Made by a program: the position numbers and the translations under genes. This document shows, piece after piece, positions 34,708 to 44,941 of a stretch of 64,000 nucleotides of DNA. Origin of the DNA: Flavobacterium anseongense (lineage in GTDB: Bacteria > Bacteroidota > Bacteroidia > Flavobacteriales > Flavobacteriaceae); the NCBI RefSeq assembly GCF_021608185.1, contig NZ_JAKIHN010000004.1, forward strand, positions 1 through 64,000. Reading direction: 5' to 3'. The number at the start of each line of letters is the position of its first letter. Within the stretch, counting starts at the first letter, position 1. Below the pieces are notes generated by a model. That model made no database searches and had not been told where the DNA came from. It was given only the letters and a program-made list of their open reading frames with translations.

Positions 34708-36210
34708 ATGGAAAACACGCATTACATCAGTTCGGAAGTATTGACTTTAGAGACTTTACAGGAAATTATCTCTCAACATAAATCGCTTTCGCTTTCTGAA
34801 GAAGCCAGAATAAATATTCAAAAATGTAGGGAATATTTAGACAAAAAAATGGCAAGCAATGACAAACCAATTTATGGTATTAATACCGGTTTTGGTTCGT
34901 TGTGTAATGTAAAAATTTCTAATGAAGATTTATCCCAACTTCAGGAAAACCTTGTAAAATCGCATGCTTGTGGAACTGGAGATGAAGTTCCGGCTGAGAT
35001 TGTAAAAATCATGTTGCTGCTTAAAATCCAGTCATTAAGCTACGGACATTCCGGTGTGCAATTGGTAACTGTTGAGCGTTTGATTGAATTTTACAATAAC
35101 GATATTCTTCCTGTAATTTATACGCAAGGTTCGCTTGGTGCGAGTGGCGATTTAGCTCCTTTAGCCCATTTGTCATTGTCATTATTGGGAGAAGGTGAAG
35201 TTTATTATGATGGATTCCGTCAGCCTGCTAAAAAGGTTTTGGATAAAATGGGTTGGCAGCCAATCGTGTTGCAATCTAAGGAAGGTTTGGCGTTGCTGAA
35301 TGGAACACAATTCATGAGTTCATATGGTTGTTATATCCTGATGAAAGCTGCTAAATATTCCTATTTTGCCGATGTTATTGGAGCGATTTCATTAGAAGGA
35401 TTTGATGGCAGAATCGAGCCGTTTGATGAATTGATACACATGGTTCGTCCACACAAAGGACAAATTATAACAGCAAGAAGAATGAAAGAACTTCTCGAAG
35501 GAAGTAAGATTGTAGCGCAACCAAAAGAACATGTGCAGGATCCGTATTCTTTCCGTTGTATTCCGCAAGTGCATGGTGCTTCGAAAGATGCAATTGATTA
35601 TGTAAAAAAAGTGTTTAAAACCGAAATCAATTCGGTTACCGATAACCCAAATATTTTTATTGGAGAAGATGTTATCATTTCGGGCGGGAATTTCCACGGA
35701 CAGCCGTTAGCTTTAGCGTTAGATTTTCTGGCGATTGCTTTATCCGAATTGGGAAGCATATCTGAAAGAAGGACTTACCAACTGATTTCAGGTTTAAGAG
35801 GTTTACCGGCATTCCTTGTTGACAATCCGGGACTGAATTCAGGCTTTATGATTCCACAATACACAGCGGCAAGCATTGCCAGCCAGAACAAACAATTAGC
35901 TACTCCGGCCAGTGTTGACAGCATTGTTTCCTCAAACGGTCAGGAAGATCATGTGAGTATGGGAGCAAACGCTGCTACAAAGTGCTTAAAGGTTATGGAA
36001 AATCTGGAAAGAATCTTGGCGATTGAATTGATGAATGCTTCTCAGGCAATCGCTTTCAGAGAGCCTTTGAAATCGAGTGAATTTATTGAAACGTTTTTGA
36101 AATCATACAGAGCTGAAGTGCCATTGGTTAAAGAAGACAGAATTCTGCATTACGATATTGAGAATTCAGTAGCGTTTTTGAATAGCTTTATGGTGGAGTT
36201 GGAGGATTAG
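34708..36210 (+). CDS. hutH: Histidine ammonia-lyase
   Basis: A 500-residue MIO-dependent ammonia-lyase converting histidine to urocanate. The MIO-forming ASG is in GSLGASGDLAPLAHLS; the catalytic Tyr is in IYGINTGFG. The SNGQEDHVSMG segment has Gln-Glu-Asp-His, diagnostic of histidine ammonia-lyase rather than tyrosine or phenylalanine lyases (which have NQD). The ATG at 34708 (MENTHYISSE) is preferred over an upstream TTG. No hutU, hutI or hutG is nearby in this window. Confidence 0.93.
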   Translation: MENTHYISSEVLTLETLQEIISQHKSLSLSEEARINIQKCREYLDKKMASNDKPIYGINTGFGSLCNVKISNEDLSQLQENLVKSHACGTGDEVPAEIVKIMLLLKIQSLSYGHSGVQLVTVERLIEFYNNDILPVIYTQGSLGASGDLAPLAHLSLSLLGEGEVYYDGFRQPAKKVLDKMGWQPIVLQSKEGLALLNGTQFMSSYGCYILMKAAKYSYFADVIGAISLEGFDGRIEPFDELIHMVRPHKGQIITARRMKELLEGSKIVAQPKEHVQDPYSFRCIPQVHGASKDAIDYVKKVFKTEINSVTDNPNIFIGEDVIISGGNFHGQPLALALDFLAIALSELGSISERRTYQLISGLRGLPAFLVDNPGLNSGFMIPQYTAASIASQNKQLATPASVDSIVSSNGQEDHVSMGANAATKCLKVMENLERILAIELMNASQAIAFREPLKSSEFIETFLKSYRAEVPLVKEDRILHYDIENSVAFLNSFMVELED

Positions 36211-36214
36211 CAAT

Positions 36215-36613
36215 TTAATTGCTTTTAATCGCAACAGCCTTTGTTTTACCAGTATGTTTTATAATGGTAGTTATCATTTTGAATTCGCTGTTGGCTTTAA
36301 AACAATGTTTTGCATTTACCGGAATTATTATGCTATCTCCCAAATTAAGTTTCAAGTCTTTATTGCCAATAGTCACTTCCGCTTTCCCATCAATGATTTG
36401 AACATACGTATCATATTCCGCTGTTTTTTCACAAAATTTTTCCTTTTTATCAAAAGCAACGGCAGACATTTTGCCACCAGTATTCTTTATAATAGTTTTG
36501 CAAACTATGGTATCGGGAACATATTCTACTATTTCAAGTATGATATGAGACTTAGATTTTGGTAATTCATTATCATCATCTATTTTACAATACTTTGGGG
36601 ATTTTGATTGCAT
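36215..36613 (-). CDS. Small cupin-domain protein
   Basis: A 132-residue single-domain cupin. KEKFCEKTAEYDTYVQIIDGKAEVTIGNK and LGDSIIIPVNAKHCFKA form the two cupin motifs, but the metal ligands are only partly conserved (the first motif lacks the usual His-x-His). It may bind a small ligand without metal catalysis. It converges on hutH with four bases between the stops. Confidence 0.75.
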   Translation of the reverse strand: MQSKSPKYCKIDDDNELPKSKSHIILEIVEYVPDTIVCKTIIKNTGGKMSAVAFDKKEKFCEKTAEYDTYVQIIDGKAEVTIGNKDLKLNLGDSIIIPVNAKHCFKANSEFKMITTIIKHTGKTKAVAIKSN

Positions 36614-36720
36614 TTTATCTTTTAATCAAAGTTCATCAAACTGATTAAATTATAGGTTGTGAAAAAAAATAAAAAAGTTTTATAATTCATAGAATTTGGA
36701 GGAATGTTATTGATAAAGAA

Positions 36721-37089
36721 TTAATTCAAATGCAGCATAAAACTCAACAATCCCAAAATAGCAGGAACTGCCTGTACAAAAAAGATTCTTTTAGAAGCTG
36801 TCATAGCGCCGTAAATTCCGGCTGCCAATACGCAGGAAAGGAAAAAGATAGCGATGTTTTTACTCCAATCAATATTAGTAATGCAAAGCGACCAAATCAA
36901 TCCGGCAGCGAGAAAACCGTTGTATAAGCCTTGGTTTGCAGCCATGACTTTTGTTTTTTCAAATTGGTCTTCGGGTATGGTTTTAAAAACTTTTCTTCCG
37001 CGAGTTGTCCACGCAAACATTTCGAGCCAAAGAATGTAAAGATGCAAGACTGCAATAAATCCGATGATGAGTTGTGAAAGTGTGTTCAT
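36721..37089 (-). CDS. DUF1304 family membrane protein
   Basis: A 122-residue protein with about four transmembrane helices. The N-terminal LYILWLEMFAWTTRGRKVF and central AANQGLYNGFLAAGLIW match the DUF1304 family. Function is unknown. Confidence 0.82.
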   Translation of the reverse strand: MNTLSQLIIGFIAVLHLYILWLEMFAWTTRGRKVFKTIPEDQFEKTKVMAANQGLYNGFLAAGLIWSLCITNIDWSKNIAIFFLSCVLAAGIYGAMTASKRIFFVQAVPAILGLLSFMLHLN

Positions 37090-37105
37090 TTGGTTATTCG
37101 GTTAT

Positions 37106-37147
37106 TTTATTCCGCTGCGCTCCATACAATTCGGCTTTGCCTCGGGT
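37106..37147 (-). repeat. 42-bp dispersed repeat, copy 3
   Basis: Same orientation as the copy at 22327, inverted relative to 11906, and again just upstream of a minus-strand start (17 bases before the DUF1304 ATG). Confidence 0.8.
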
Positions 37148-37160
37148 GGTTATTTGAAAA

Positions 37161-37739
37161 TCATTCTTCATTGAAAATACGTTCAATTCTGCTATCGGGA
37201 ATTAGCCACATCAAAGCCACGAATATGTATATTCCGCCTGCGATTGCAGGAAATTTATAAGCAAAAAGAATGGCGATTAAATATAATATAGGAGAAGATT
37301 TTCCTTTGTAATCTTTGCCTAGAGCTTTGGACAATAGCGAATCATTACCGTGTTGTTTTATAATTAGATTTTGCAAAATAAAATAAGCCAGACCATTCAT
37401 CAAAAGGACAAATCCGTAAAACATCATTGGGAAAGGAGCAAAGTGGTGCTCGCCAATCCATGCGGTAGCGAAAGGAATCAGTGACAACCAAAACAACAAA
37501 TGCAAATTGGCCCAAAGAATTTTTCCATTAACTCTTTTTACCGTGTGCATCATGTGATGATGGTTGTTCCAATAAATGCCTACATAGATAAAGCTCAGTA
37601 TATAACTCAGAAATTTATGCAATAATGGACGAATGGCTTCATAACTTACGCTGTCAGGAACTTTGAATTCCAAAACCATAATAGTAATTATAATTGCTAA
37701 AACGCCGTCGCTAAAAGCTTCTAATCTGTTTTTATTCAT
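37161..37739 (-). CDS. TMEM175-family potassium channel-like protein (DUF1211)
   Basis: A 192-residue protein with about six transmembrane segments. The N-terminal RLEAFSDGVLAIIITIMVLE contains the FSDGV signature that lines the pore filter in the TMEM175 family. Bacterial members form potassium channels as tetramers of one six-helix unit. Length fits a bacterial single-repeat member. Confidence 0.87.
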   Translation of the reverse strand: MNKNRLEAFSDGVLAIIITIMVLEFKVPDSVSYEAIRPLLHKFLSYILSFIYVGIYWNNHHHMMHTVKRVNGKILWANLHLLFWLSLIPFATAWIGEHHFAPFPMMFYGFVLLMNGLAYFILQNLIIKQHGNDSLLSKALGKDYKGKSSPILYLIAILFAYKFPAIAGGIYIFVALMWLIPDSRIERIFNEE

Positions 37740-37756
37740 AATTTATCTAGCATTCA

Positions 37757-37966
37757 TTATTTATTCAGAAAATCGGATTTATTATCTTTGGTTATTTTGA
37801 GTATCAAGAGCACAATAACTATGGCTTCGGATAATAATCCAACAGAAAGCATAATGTTAGCAGTTATTCCAGCAAATTCCCAATGCATAATTTTGAATAA
37901 AGCGCCAATGACAACTAATATCATTGCTATAAAAAAGAGAACTAAAAGATGTTTGTTTTTTATCAT
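37757..37966 (-). CDS. Small two-helix membrane protein, GldL N-terminus-like
   Basis: A 69-residue protein with two hydrophobic segments. The segment VVIGALFKIMHWEFAG, followed by LSVGLLSEAIVIVLL, resembles the two-helix membrane part of GldL, the T9SS motor protein, but the long cytoplasmic domain is absent. It may be a truncated paralogue or an independent small protein. It follows clpC's terminator and precedes the TMEM175 gene. Confidence 0.7.
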   Translation of the reverse strand: MIKNKHLLVLFFIAMILVVIGALFKIMHWEFAGITANIMLSVGLLSEAIVIVLLILKITKDNKSDFLNK

Positions 37967-37971
37967 TGTTT

Positions 37972-38006
37972 TAAAATTAAAAAGCCACGAATAAAATTCG
38001 TGGCTT
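37972..38006 (-). terminator. clpC terminator
   Basis: On the minus strand AAGCCACGAAT / ATTCGTGGCTT forms an eleven-pair stem followed by a T-rich run, 20 bases after the clpC stop. Confidence 0.88.
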
Positions 38007-38025
38007 AAAGTTACTTTATTATTTC

Positions 38026-40572
38026 TTAACTCGTAGATTTTTTAGCTTTTTGGATGGCAACGGTCAACTCTTGAGAAGCCTCGTCTAAATCCATAAATAT
38101 GGTATCTCCGGTAGCAATTTTGGAAGTGATAATTTCCTCAGCTAAAGCATCTTCAACATACTTTTGAATGGCTCTTTTAAGCGGACGTGCACCAAACTGT
38201 TTGTCAAAACCTTTTTCGGCAATGAATGCTTTGGCTTTGTCTGAAAGATTTAAAGTATATCCTAATTCAGAGATTCTGCCAAATAGTTTCTTTAATTCGA
38301 TTTCGATAATCAAATCGATATCGTGTTTTTCTAAAGGATTGAAGACAATTACGTCATCAATTCGGTTTAAAAATTCAGGAGCGAAGGTTTTCTTTAAAGC
38401 ATTTTCGATAACACTTTTTGAATTCTCATCTGCGGAAGCAATTTTTGCTGCAGTTCCAAATCCAACACCTTGACCAAAATCTTTCAATTGACGTGCACCA
38501 ACATTAGAAGTCATGATGATAATCGTATTTTTGAAATCGATTTTTCGACCTAAACTGTCGGTCAAATAACCGTCATCCAAAACTTGTAACATCATATTGA
38601 AAACATCCGGATGTGCTTTTTCAATCTCGTCTAAAAGCACTACACAATATGGTTTTCTACGAACTTTTTCTGTTAATTGTCCTCCTTCTTCATAACCAAC
38701 ATAGCCCGGAGGCGCGCCAATTAAACGTGAGATGGCGAATTTCTCCATGTATTCGCTCATGTCGATGCGGATTAAAGCATCTTCTGAATCGAATAATTCT
38801 TTGGCTAAAACTTTGGCTAACTGGGTTTTCCCAACTCCGGTTTGTCCTAAGAAAATAAACGAACCAATCGGACGATTCGGATCTTTTAAACCTGCACGAT
38901 TTCTTTGGATTGAACGAGAGATTTTTATTACGGCTTCGTCCTGACCAATTACTTTTCCTTTAATTAAATCAGGAAGATGAGCCAATTTATTACTTTCGGT
39001 TTGTGCGATTCTATTCACCGGAATTCCGGTCATCATCGAAACCACATCGGCAACATTGTCTTCGGTAACTTTGATACGATTGCTTTTAGAATCTTCTTCC
39101 CATTGTTCTTGGGCGATTGCAAGGTCTTTTTCTAAACGTTTTTCATCATCACGAAGTTTGGCCGCTTCTTCATATTTCTGTTTTTTAACGACAGAGTTTT
39201 TCAAATCGCGTACTTCTTCCAATTGACGTTCTAAATCTAAAATTTGTTTCGGAACATCAATGTTAGTAATGTGAACACGTGAACCTGCTTCATCCATCGC
39301 GTCAATAGCTTTGTCCGGAAGAAAACGCTCTGACATGTATCTGTTGGTTAACTTAACACAAGCTTCAACAGCTTCGTCAGTATAAGTAACATTATGATGG
39401 TCTTCGTATTTGTTTTTGATGTTATTCAAAATCGTAATGGTTTCTTCCACCGAAGTTGGTTCAACAATTACTTTTTGGAAACGTCTTTCTAACGCACCGT
39501 CTTTCTCGATATACTGTCTGTATTCGTCTAGCGTTGTAGCACCGATACATTGTATTTCGCCTCTTGCTAACGCCGGTTTAAACATATTAGAAGCATCAAG
39601 CGAACCTGTTGCACCACCGGCACCAACGATAGTATGGATTTCATCAATGAAAAGAATAATGTCGTCATTTTTCTCTAACTCATTCATCACGGCTTTCATT
39701 CTTTCCTCGAACTGTCCACGGTATTTCGTTCCGGCAACTAAAGATGCTAAATCTAAAGTTACGACTCTTTTGTTAAACAAAATACGGGATACTTTCTTCT
39801 GGATGATACGCAACGCTAAACCTTCGGCAATGGCAGATTTACCAACGCCAGGTTCTCCAATCAATAATGGATTGTTTTTCTTTCTTCGGCTAAGAATCTG
39901 AGAAACTCTTTCTATTTCTTTTTCACGACCAACTACCGGATCGAGTTTTCCTTCTTCTGCCATCTCGGTCAAATCACGTCCAAAATTATCCAAAACAGGC
40001 GTTTTAGATTTTTTGTTGGTTTTGTTCGCCGGATTATTAAAATTGCCTTCTTTCAAACTGTCATCTTGTCCTGAGTCATCATTGTATGACGATTCGTTTG
40101 TTGGCAAATTATCATTAAAATCTTCTTCGTTTGGTGTCATATTTAAATACTGTTCTTTAACTACGTTATAGTCAATTTTCAGACGATGCAGTAGTTTGGT
40201 TGTTGGATCATTCTCATTTCTTAAAATACACAATAATAGATGTGCCGTACTGATAGACGAACTTTGAAAAACTTTAGCTTCTAGAAAAGTAGTTTTCAAG
40301 GCACGTTCCGCTTGACGAGTCAAGTGTAGATTTTTCTTTTCGTTACTAATTTCCACATTTGGATTCGCCGGGCTGAGTACTTCAACCTTCTTTCGCAAAT
40401 GTTCCAAATCAATGGAAAGATTATTGAGAATAGTAATTGCTTTACCATTTCCGTCTCTTAAAATACCAAGCATCAAATGCTCAGTCCCAATAAAGTCATG
40501 ACCTAAACGCAAAGCTTCTTCTTTGCTGTAGGTAATCACGTCTTTAACTCTAGGTGAAAAATTATCATCCAT
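38026..40572 (-). CDS. clpC: ATP-dependent Clp protease ATP-binding subunit ClpC
   Basis: An 848-residue HSP100 unfoldase. Two Clp N-repeats come first (TYSKEEALRLGHDFIGTEHLMLGIL), then a long acidic and Asn-rich linker (about 150-190), AAA-1 with GEPGVGKSA, a short middle region with a UVR-type stretch (QKYEEAAKLRDDEKRLE), and AAA-2 with GQTGVGKTQ. A VGF tripeptide in GQGVGFGTA provides the ClpP-docking loop, unlike ClpB at 19705. It would feed substrates to ClpP. Confidence 0.95.
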   Translation of the reverse strand: MDDNFSPRVKDVITYSKEEALRLGHDFIGTEHLMLGILRDGNGKAITILNNLSIDLEHLRKKVEVLSPANPNVEISNEKKNLHLTRQAERALKTTFLEAKVFQSSSISTAHLLLCILRNENDPTTKLLHRLKIDYNVVKEQYLNMTPNEEDFNDNLPTNESSYNDDSGQDDSLKEGNFNNPANKTNKKSKTPVLDNFGRDLTEMAEEGKLDPVVGREKEIERVSQILSRRKKNNPLLIGEPGVGKSAIAEGLALRIIQKKVSRILFNKRVVTLDLASLVAGTKYRGQFEERMKAVMNELEKNDDIILFIDEIHTIVGAGGATGSLDASNMFKPALARGEIQCIGATTLDEYRQYIEKDGALERRFQKVIVEPTSVEETITILNNIKNKYEDHHNVTYTDEAVEACVKLTNRYMSERFLPDKAIDAMDEAGSRVHITNIDVPKQILDLERQLEEVRDLKNSVVKKQKYEEAAKLRDDEKRLEKDLAIAQEQWEEDSKSNRIKVTEDNVADVVSMMTGIPVNRIAQTESNKLAHLPDLIKGKVIGQDEAVIKISRSIQRNRAGLKDPNRPIGSFIFLGQTGVGKTQLAKVLAKELFDSEDALIRIDMSEYMEKFAISRLIGAPPGYVGYEEGGQLTEKVRRKPYCVVLLDEIEKAHPDVFNMMLQVLDDGYLTDSLGRKIDFKNTIIIMTSNVGARQLKDFGQGVGFGTAAKIASADENSKSVIENALKKTFAPEFLNRIDDVIVFNPLEKHDIDLIIEIELKKLFGRISELGYTLNLSDKAKAFIAEKGFDKQFGARPLKRAIQKYVEDALAEEIITSKIATGDTIFMDLDEASQELTVAIQKAKKSTS

Positions 40573-40836
40573 AAATATAGTATTGGTGATGTAAATTTAG
40601 TTATTCAGAATCATTCTAACAAAAACTATTCCGACTAAATGTACTGTCAGCTAATTGACAAAAAAAAAGCCAATAATAAAAGTGGTATTACAACTAACTT
40701 ATTAACCAAAAATCGTCCCTATTTTGTTAATAAATCATTGAAATTTGTGGTCAAAAAATGCATCTAAATTTTTTTAATTAGCCTATATTAGCACGTTTCG
40801 AATTAAAAGTAATTTTTATTAAATAATTTATAAAAT

Positions 40837-43476
40837 ATGTCTGACGGAGAAAGGTTAATTCCGATTAACATCGAAGATGAAATGAAATCAGCTTACATCG
40901 ATTATTCGATGTCAGTTATTGTCTCAAGAGCATTACCTGATGTGCGTGACGGTCTAAAACCAGTACACAGAAGAGTGTTATACGGAATGTATGATTTAGG
41001 AGTTTTTTCAAATAGAGCTCACAAAAAATCCGCAAGAATTGTTGGAGAAGTTTTAGGAAAGTATCACCCACATGGAGATACTTCGGTTTATGATGCCATG
41101 GTTCGTATGGCACAGGAATGGAGTTTACGTTATTTATTGGTTGACGGCCAAGGTAACTTTGGTTCGATTGATGGTGATAGTCCGGCAGCGATGCGTTATA
41201 CGGAAGCCAGAATGAAAAAGATGTCGGAAGACATTATGGCAGATATCGATAAAGAAACGGTTGACTTTCAATTAAACTTTGATGACACGCTGCAAGAGCC
41301 AACGGTTATGCCAACACGTGTTCCAAATTTATTAATCAATGGAGCATCAGGAATTGCAGTTGGTATGGCTACCAACATGGCGCCACACAACTTAACTGAA
41401 GTCATCGACGGAACTTTAGCCTACATCGATAATAATGATATAGAAATTGATGAGTTAATGCAACACATCAAAGCACCTGATTTTCCAACCGGAGGAACCA
41501 TCTACGGAATGGAAGGTGTTCGCGAAGCATTCAAAACAGGAAGAGGAAGAATCGTTATTCGGGCCAAAGTAAGTTTTGAAGAAGCTAACGGGAGAGAATG
41601 TATCATAGTTTCTGAAATTCCGTATCAGGTTAATAAAGCCGAAATGATTAAGAAAACGGCTGACCTTATTAACGAGAAAAAAATCGAAGGTATTTCAAAC
41701 ATTCGTGATGAATCGGATAGGAACGGAATGCGTATTGTTTATGAATTGAAACGTGATGCAGTTCCAAACGTAGTTTTGAATACCCTATACAAGTTTACAC
41801 AATTGCAATCTTCTTTTAGCGTTAATAACATTGCGCTGGTAAAAGGAAGACCACAAATGTTGAACGTAAAAGATTTGATTCACTATTTCGTTGAGCACCG
41901 TCATGATGTTGTGGTTAGAAGAACGCAATTTGAATTGCGCAAGGCGGAAGAAAGAGCGCACATTTTAGAAGGTTTAATCATTGCTTCGGATAATATCGAT
42001 GAAGTAATCGCATTGATTCGAGCTTCTAAAGACGGAGATGAAGCAAGAGCTAAATTAATCGAAAGATTTAATTTGTCAGATATTCAGGCTCGTGCTATTG
42101 TTGAAATGCGTCTTCGTCAGTTAACCGGCCTTGAACAAGACAAATTAAGAGCGGAATACGAAGAAATCATGAAATTAATTCAACGTTTGAAAGATTTGTT
42201 AGCCAACAAAGACCTGAGAATGGAATTGATTAAAGAAGAGTTAGTAGAAATCAAAGATAAATATGGCGATGCACGTCGTTCTCTAATTGAATATTCAGGT
42301 GGAGATGTAAGTATCGAAGATTTAATTGCCGATGAAAATGTAGTAATCACCATTTCGCATGCAGGTTATATCAAACGTACTAACTTATCGGAATACAAAA
42401 CACAGAATAGAGGTGGAGTTGGACAAAAATCCGCAGGAACAAGAGATCAGGATTTCCTTGAGCATATGTATGTGGCAACCAACCATCAATACATGATGTT
42501 CTTTACACAAAAAGGAAAATGTTTCTGGATGCGTGTGTATGAAATTCCGGAAGGAAGCAAAACCGCGAAAGGAAGAGCGTTGCAAAACCTTATCAACATC
42601 GAATCTGATGATAAAGTAAAAGCATTTATCTGTACACAGGATTTAAAAGATAAAGAATATACAAATAGCCACAACCTTATTATGGTTACCAAAAAAGGTC
42701 AGGTTAAGAAAACCTCTTTAGATAAGTATTCTAAACCTAGAGTTAACGGAGTTGCAGCAATCACCATCAGAGAAGACGATGAATTGTTAGGAGCACAATT
42801 AACCAATGGTGAAAGCCAAATTATACTAGCTGTTAAGTCCGGAAAACTAGTTCGTTTTGAGGAAACTAAAACGCGACCGATGGGAAGAACTGCTTCGGGA
42901 GTACGTGGAATTACCTTAAAAGATGAAACCGATGAAGTGATTGGCATGGTTACTGTAGACAAGGAGGACATCAATGATTCACAGATTTTAGTGGTGACCG
43001 AAAACGGATATGGTAAGCGTACCAAATTGGTTGATGATGATGGTGAAGATGTTTACAGAATTACAAACCGTGGTGGAAAAGGAGTAAAAACGCTTAACAT
43101 TACAGAAAAAACAGGAAAACTAATTTCTATTAGTGCTGTAACCGATGCTGATGATTTAATGATTATCAACAAGTCTGGTTTAACAATCAGAATGGCTATT
43201 GAAGATTTGCGTGTAATGGGACGTGCTACACAAGGGGTTAAATTAATTAATCTTAAAGGAGGCGATTCTATTGCGGCGGTAACCAAAGTAATGAAAGATG
43301 AAGAACAAGAACTCGATGAAGACGGAAATGTAATTGTTGACGATACTATTGAAAGAGTAAAACCGGTAATGGAAGTACTTGAAGATGACGGCTCGGCTGT
43401 TGATGAAGATGAAGAAGATGACGACGATATCGTAGAAGATGATGATGCTGAAGACGATTCTGAGGATGATGAATAA
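40837..43476 (+). CDS. gyrA: DNA gyrase subunit A
   Basis: An 879-residue type II topoisomerase subunit. The catalytic Tyr121 is in [10 protein letters not shown]. The quinolone-contact region is [15 protein letters not shown], with Thr82 where E. coli has Ser83 and Asp86 at the second contact. The C-terminal beta-pinwheel repeats contain the GyrA box QNRGGVGQ. The protein ends in a highly acidic tail of about 30 residues ([13 protein letters not shown] and on), like the regulatory tail of other GyrA proteins. A long hairpin terminator follows. Confidence 0.97.
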   Translation: MSDGERLIPINIEDEMKSAYIDYSMSVIVSRALPDVRDGLKPVHRRVLYGMYDLGVFSNRAHKKSARIVGEVLGKYHPHGDTSVYDAMVRMAQEWSLRYLLVDGQGNFGSIDGDSPAAMRYTEARMKKMSEDIMADIDKETVDFQLNFDDTLQEPTVMPTRVPNLLINGASGIAVGMATNMAPHNLTEVIDGTLAYIDNNDIEIDELMQHIKAPDFPTGGTIYGMEGVREAFKTGRGRIVIRAKVSFEEANGRECIIVSEIPYQVNKAEMIKKTADLINEKKIEGISNIRDESDRNGMRIVYELKRDAVPNVVLNTLYKFTQLQSSFSVNNIALVKGRPQMLNVKDLIHYFVEHRHDVVVRRTQFELRKAEERAHILEGLIIASDNIDEVIALIRASKDGDEARAKLIERFNLSDIQARAIVEMRLRQLTGLEQDKLRAEYEEIMKLIQRLKDLLANKDLRMELIKEELVEIKDKYGDARRSLIEYSGGDVSIEDLIADENVVITISHAGYIKRTNLSEYKTQNRGGVGQKSAGTRDQDFLEHMYVATNHQYMMFFTQKGKCFWMRVYEIPEGSKTAKGRALQNLINIESDDKVKAFICTQDLKDKEYTNSHNLIMVTKKGQVKKTSLDKYSKPRVNGVAAITIREDDELLGAQLTNGESQIILAVKSGKLVRFEETKTRPMGRTASGVRGITLKDETDEVIGMVTVDKEDINDSQILVVTENGYGKRTKLVDDDGEDVYRITNRGGKGVKTLNITEKTGKLISISAVTDADDLMIINKSGLTIRMAIEDLRVMGRATQGVKLINLKGGDSIAAVTKVMKDEEQELDEDGNVIVDDTIERVKPVMEVLEDDGSAVDEDEEDDDDIVEDDDAEDDSEDDE

Positions 43477-43483
43477 AAACCAA

Positions 43484-43520
43484 AAATCACCAATTAGCTT
43501 ATTTTAATTGGTGATTTTAT
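43484..43520 (+). terminator. gyrA terminator
   Basis: An AATCACCAATTA / TAATTGGTGATT stem followed by TTTATTTAT on the plus strand, just downstream of gyrA. Confidence 0.8.
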
Positions 43521-43543
43521 TTATAAATTAAAAATAAAAAAAA

Positions 43544-44854
43544 ATGAGATTACAACGCATTATACTTGCTTCGGCAGTATTAGTTTCAGTTTCATCTTTT
43601 GCCCAAAAAGATGAGTTAAAAAAATTAAAAAAGATTTATGAAAAAGAATCACCTTCAGCTAGTGATTTGTCGGATTATAAAGCCAATTTAGATAAGCTGG
43701 CTTCACTTGCAACAGAAGAAGGTGATAAGATTTCTTATAACTACTATAAGGTAAGTGAACCTAAGATTGAAATGGCATTGCTTGGACCAACTGCAAATCA
43801 AGTTCAATTTGCTAAATTTTTTACCCCGAAATCTATTACCGAATTAGCTAACGTTTACAATGCTACTTTAGATTATGAAAGGAAGATAGGGAAAAGAGTT
43901 TACTCAGATGATATAGCAAAAAATGTAGCTTTTGTGAAACCTATAATTATAGAAGTTGCTATTGCACTTGCAGATGCAAAGCAATACAAGCAAGCTTCAG
44001 AAGTTCTTTATGCATCTTATCAATTAGATAAAAATGACCAGGACAATTTATTTTACGCTGCAAGTTATGCTGCTAATGCTGAGGATTTAGATAAAGCATT
44101 GGAATATTACAATGAGTTAAAAAGACTTAAATATACAGGAGAAAGAAGTATTTATTTTGCTTTCAATACAACTTCTAAAGTGGAAGAAAATTTTGGTGGT
44201 AACAAAGACTTACGTGATTTAGCCATAAAAGCCGGTTCACATACAAAGCCAAGAGAAGAAAAAATACCTTCTAAAGCAGGAACAGTTTATAAAAACATTG
44301 CATTGATTCTTGTTGAAAAAGGGAAAGTTGATGAAGCCAGAGCAGCAGTTGCTGAAGCAAGAAAAGCCAATCCTGAAGACAACGGTTTGATTATAACTGA
44401 AGCTGAATTGTATTTGCAGATTAAAGATTATGATAATTATACCCGTTTAGTGAATGAAGCATTGCAAAAAAATCCAAATAATGTAGATTTGGTTTATAAC
44501 CTTGGAGTAGTTAGTGGTAATGCAAATAAGCTTGAAGACGCCGAAAAATATTATAGAAGAGCAATTGAATTAGACCCAAATTATTTTAATGCATTACTTA
44601 ATTTATCGGAATTGCTATTAAGAGCTGATGAAAAATTTGTCACAGAAATGAACAAATTAGGAACTTCTGAAAAAGACAATAAAAGATATGAAGTAATCAA
44701 AGCAGAAAGAAATAAAAATTTTAAATCAATGCTTCCTTATCTTGAAAAAGCATTTGAATTGAAACCCGATAATGATGCAGCAAAGAAAACTTTATTAAGT
44801 GTTTACAATGCACTCGAAATGACTGATAAATACAAAGCTTTAAAAGCAAAGTAA
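43544..44854 (+). CDS. Exported tetratricopeptide repeat protein
   Basis: A 436-residue protein with a signal peptide (MRLQRIILASAVLVSVSSFA, cleavage before QKDEL). A helical N-terminal half is followed by TPR units, the clearest being NVDLVYNLGVVSGNANKLED and AEKYYRRAIELDPNYFNALL near residues 312-350. Likely a periplasmic scaffold. No catalytic motif. Lys-rich composition fits a flavobacterial periplasmic protein. Confidence 0.85.
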   Translation: MRLQRIILASAVLVSVSSFAQKDELKKLKKIYEKESPSASDLSDYKANLDKLASLATEEGDKISYNYYKVSEPKIEMALLGPTANQVQFAKFFTPKSITELANVYNATLDYERKIGKRVYSDDIAKNVAFVKPIIIEVAIALADAKQYKQASEVLYASYQLDKNDQDNLFYAASYAANAEDLDKALEYYNELKRLKYTGERSIYFAFNTTSKVEENFGGNKDLRDLAIKAGSHTKPREEKIPSKAGTVYKNIALILVEKGKVDEARAAVAEARKANPEDNGLIITEAELYLQIKDYDNYTRLVNEALQKNPNNVDLVYNLGVVSGNANKLEDAEKYYRRAIELDPNYFNALLNLSELLLRADEKFVTEMNKLGTSEKDNKRYEVIKAERNKNFKSMLPYLEKAFELKPDNDAAKKTLLSVYNALEMTDKYKALKAK

Positions 44855-44880
44855 TAGCATTTCAAATAAAAGCATAAAAA

Positions 44881-44907
44881 AGTCCCGATTTTAATCGGGA
44901 CTTTTTA
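44881..44907. terminator. Bidirectional terminator after the TPR gene
   Basis: An AGTCCCGATT / AATCGGGACT stem flanked by A6 and T5 runs, between two convergent genes. Confidence 0.88.
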
Positions 44908-44941
44908 TTTCCTAAACTAACCAAAATATATTAAAAAATAA

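Noticed and set aside
43053..43493. Minus-strand Ser-rich reading frame within gyrA
   Set aside because: It is the antisense shadow of the acidic GyrA tail (GAT/GAA codons read backwards).
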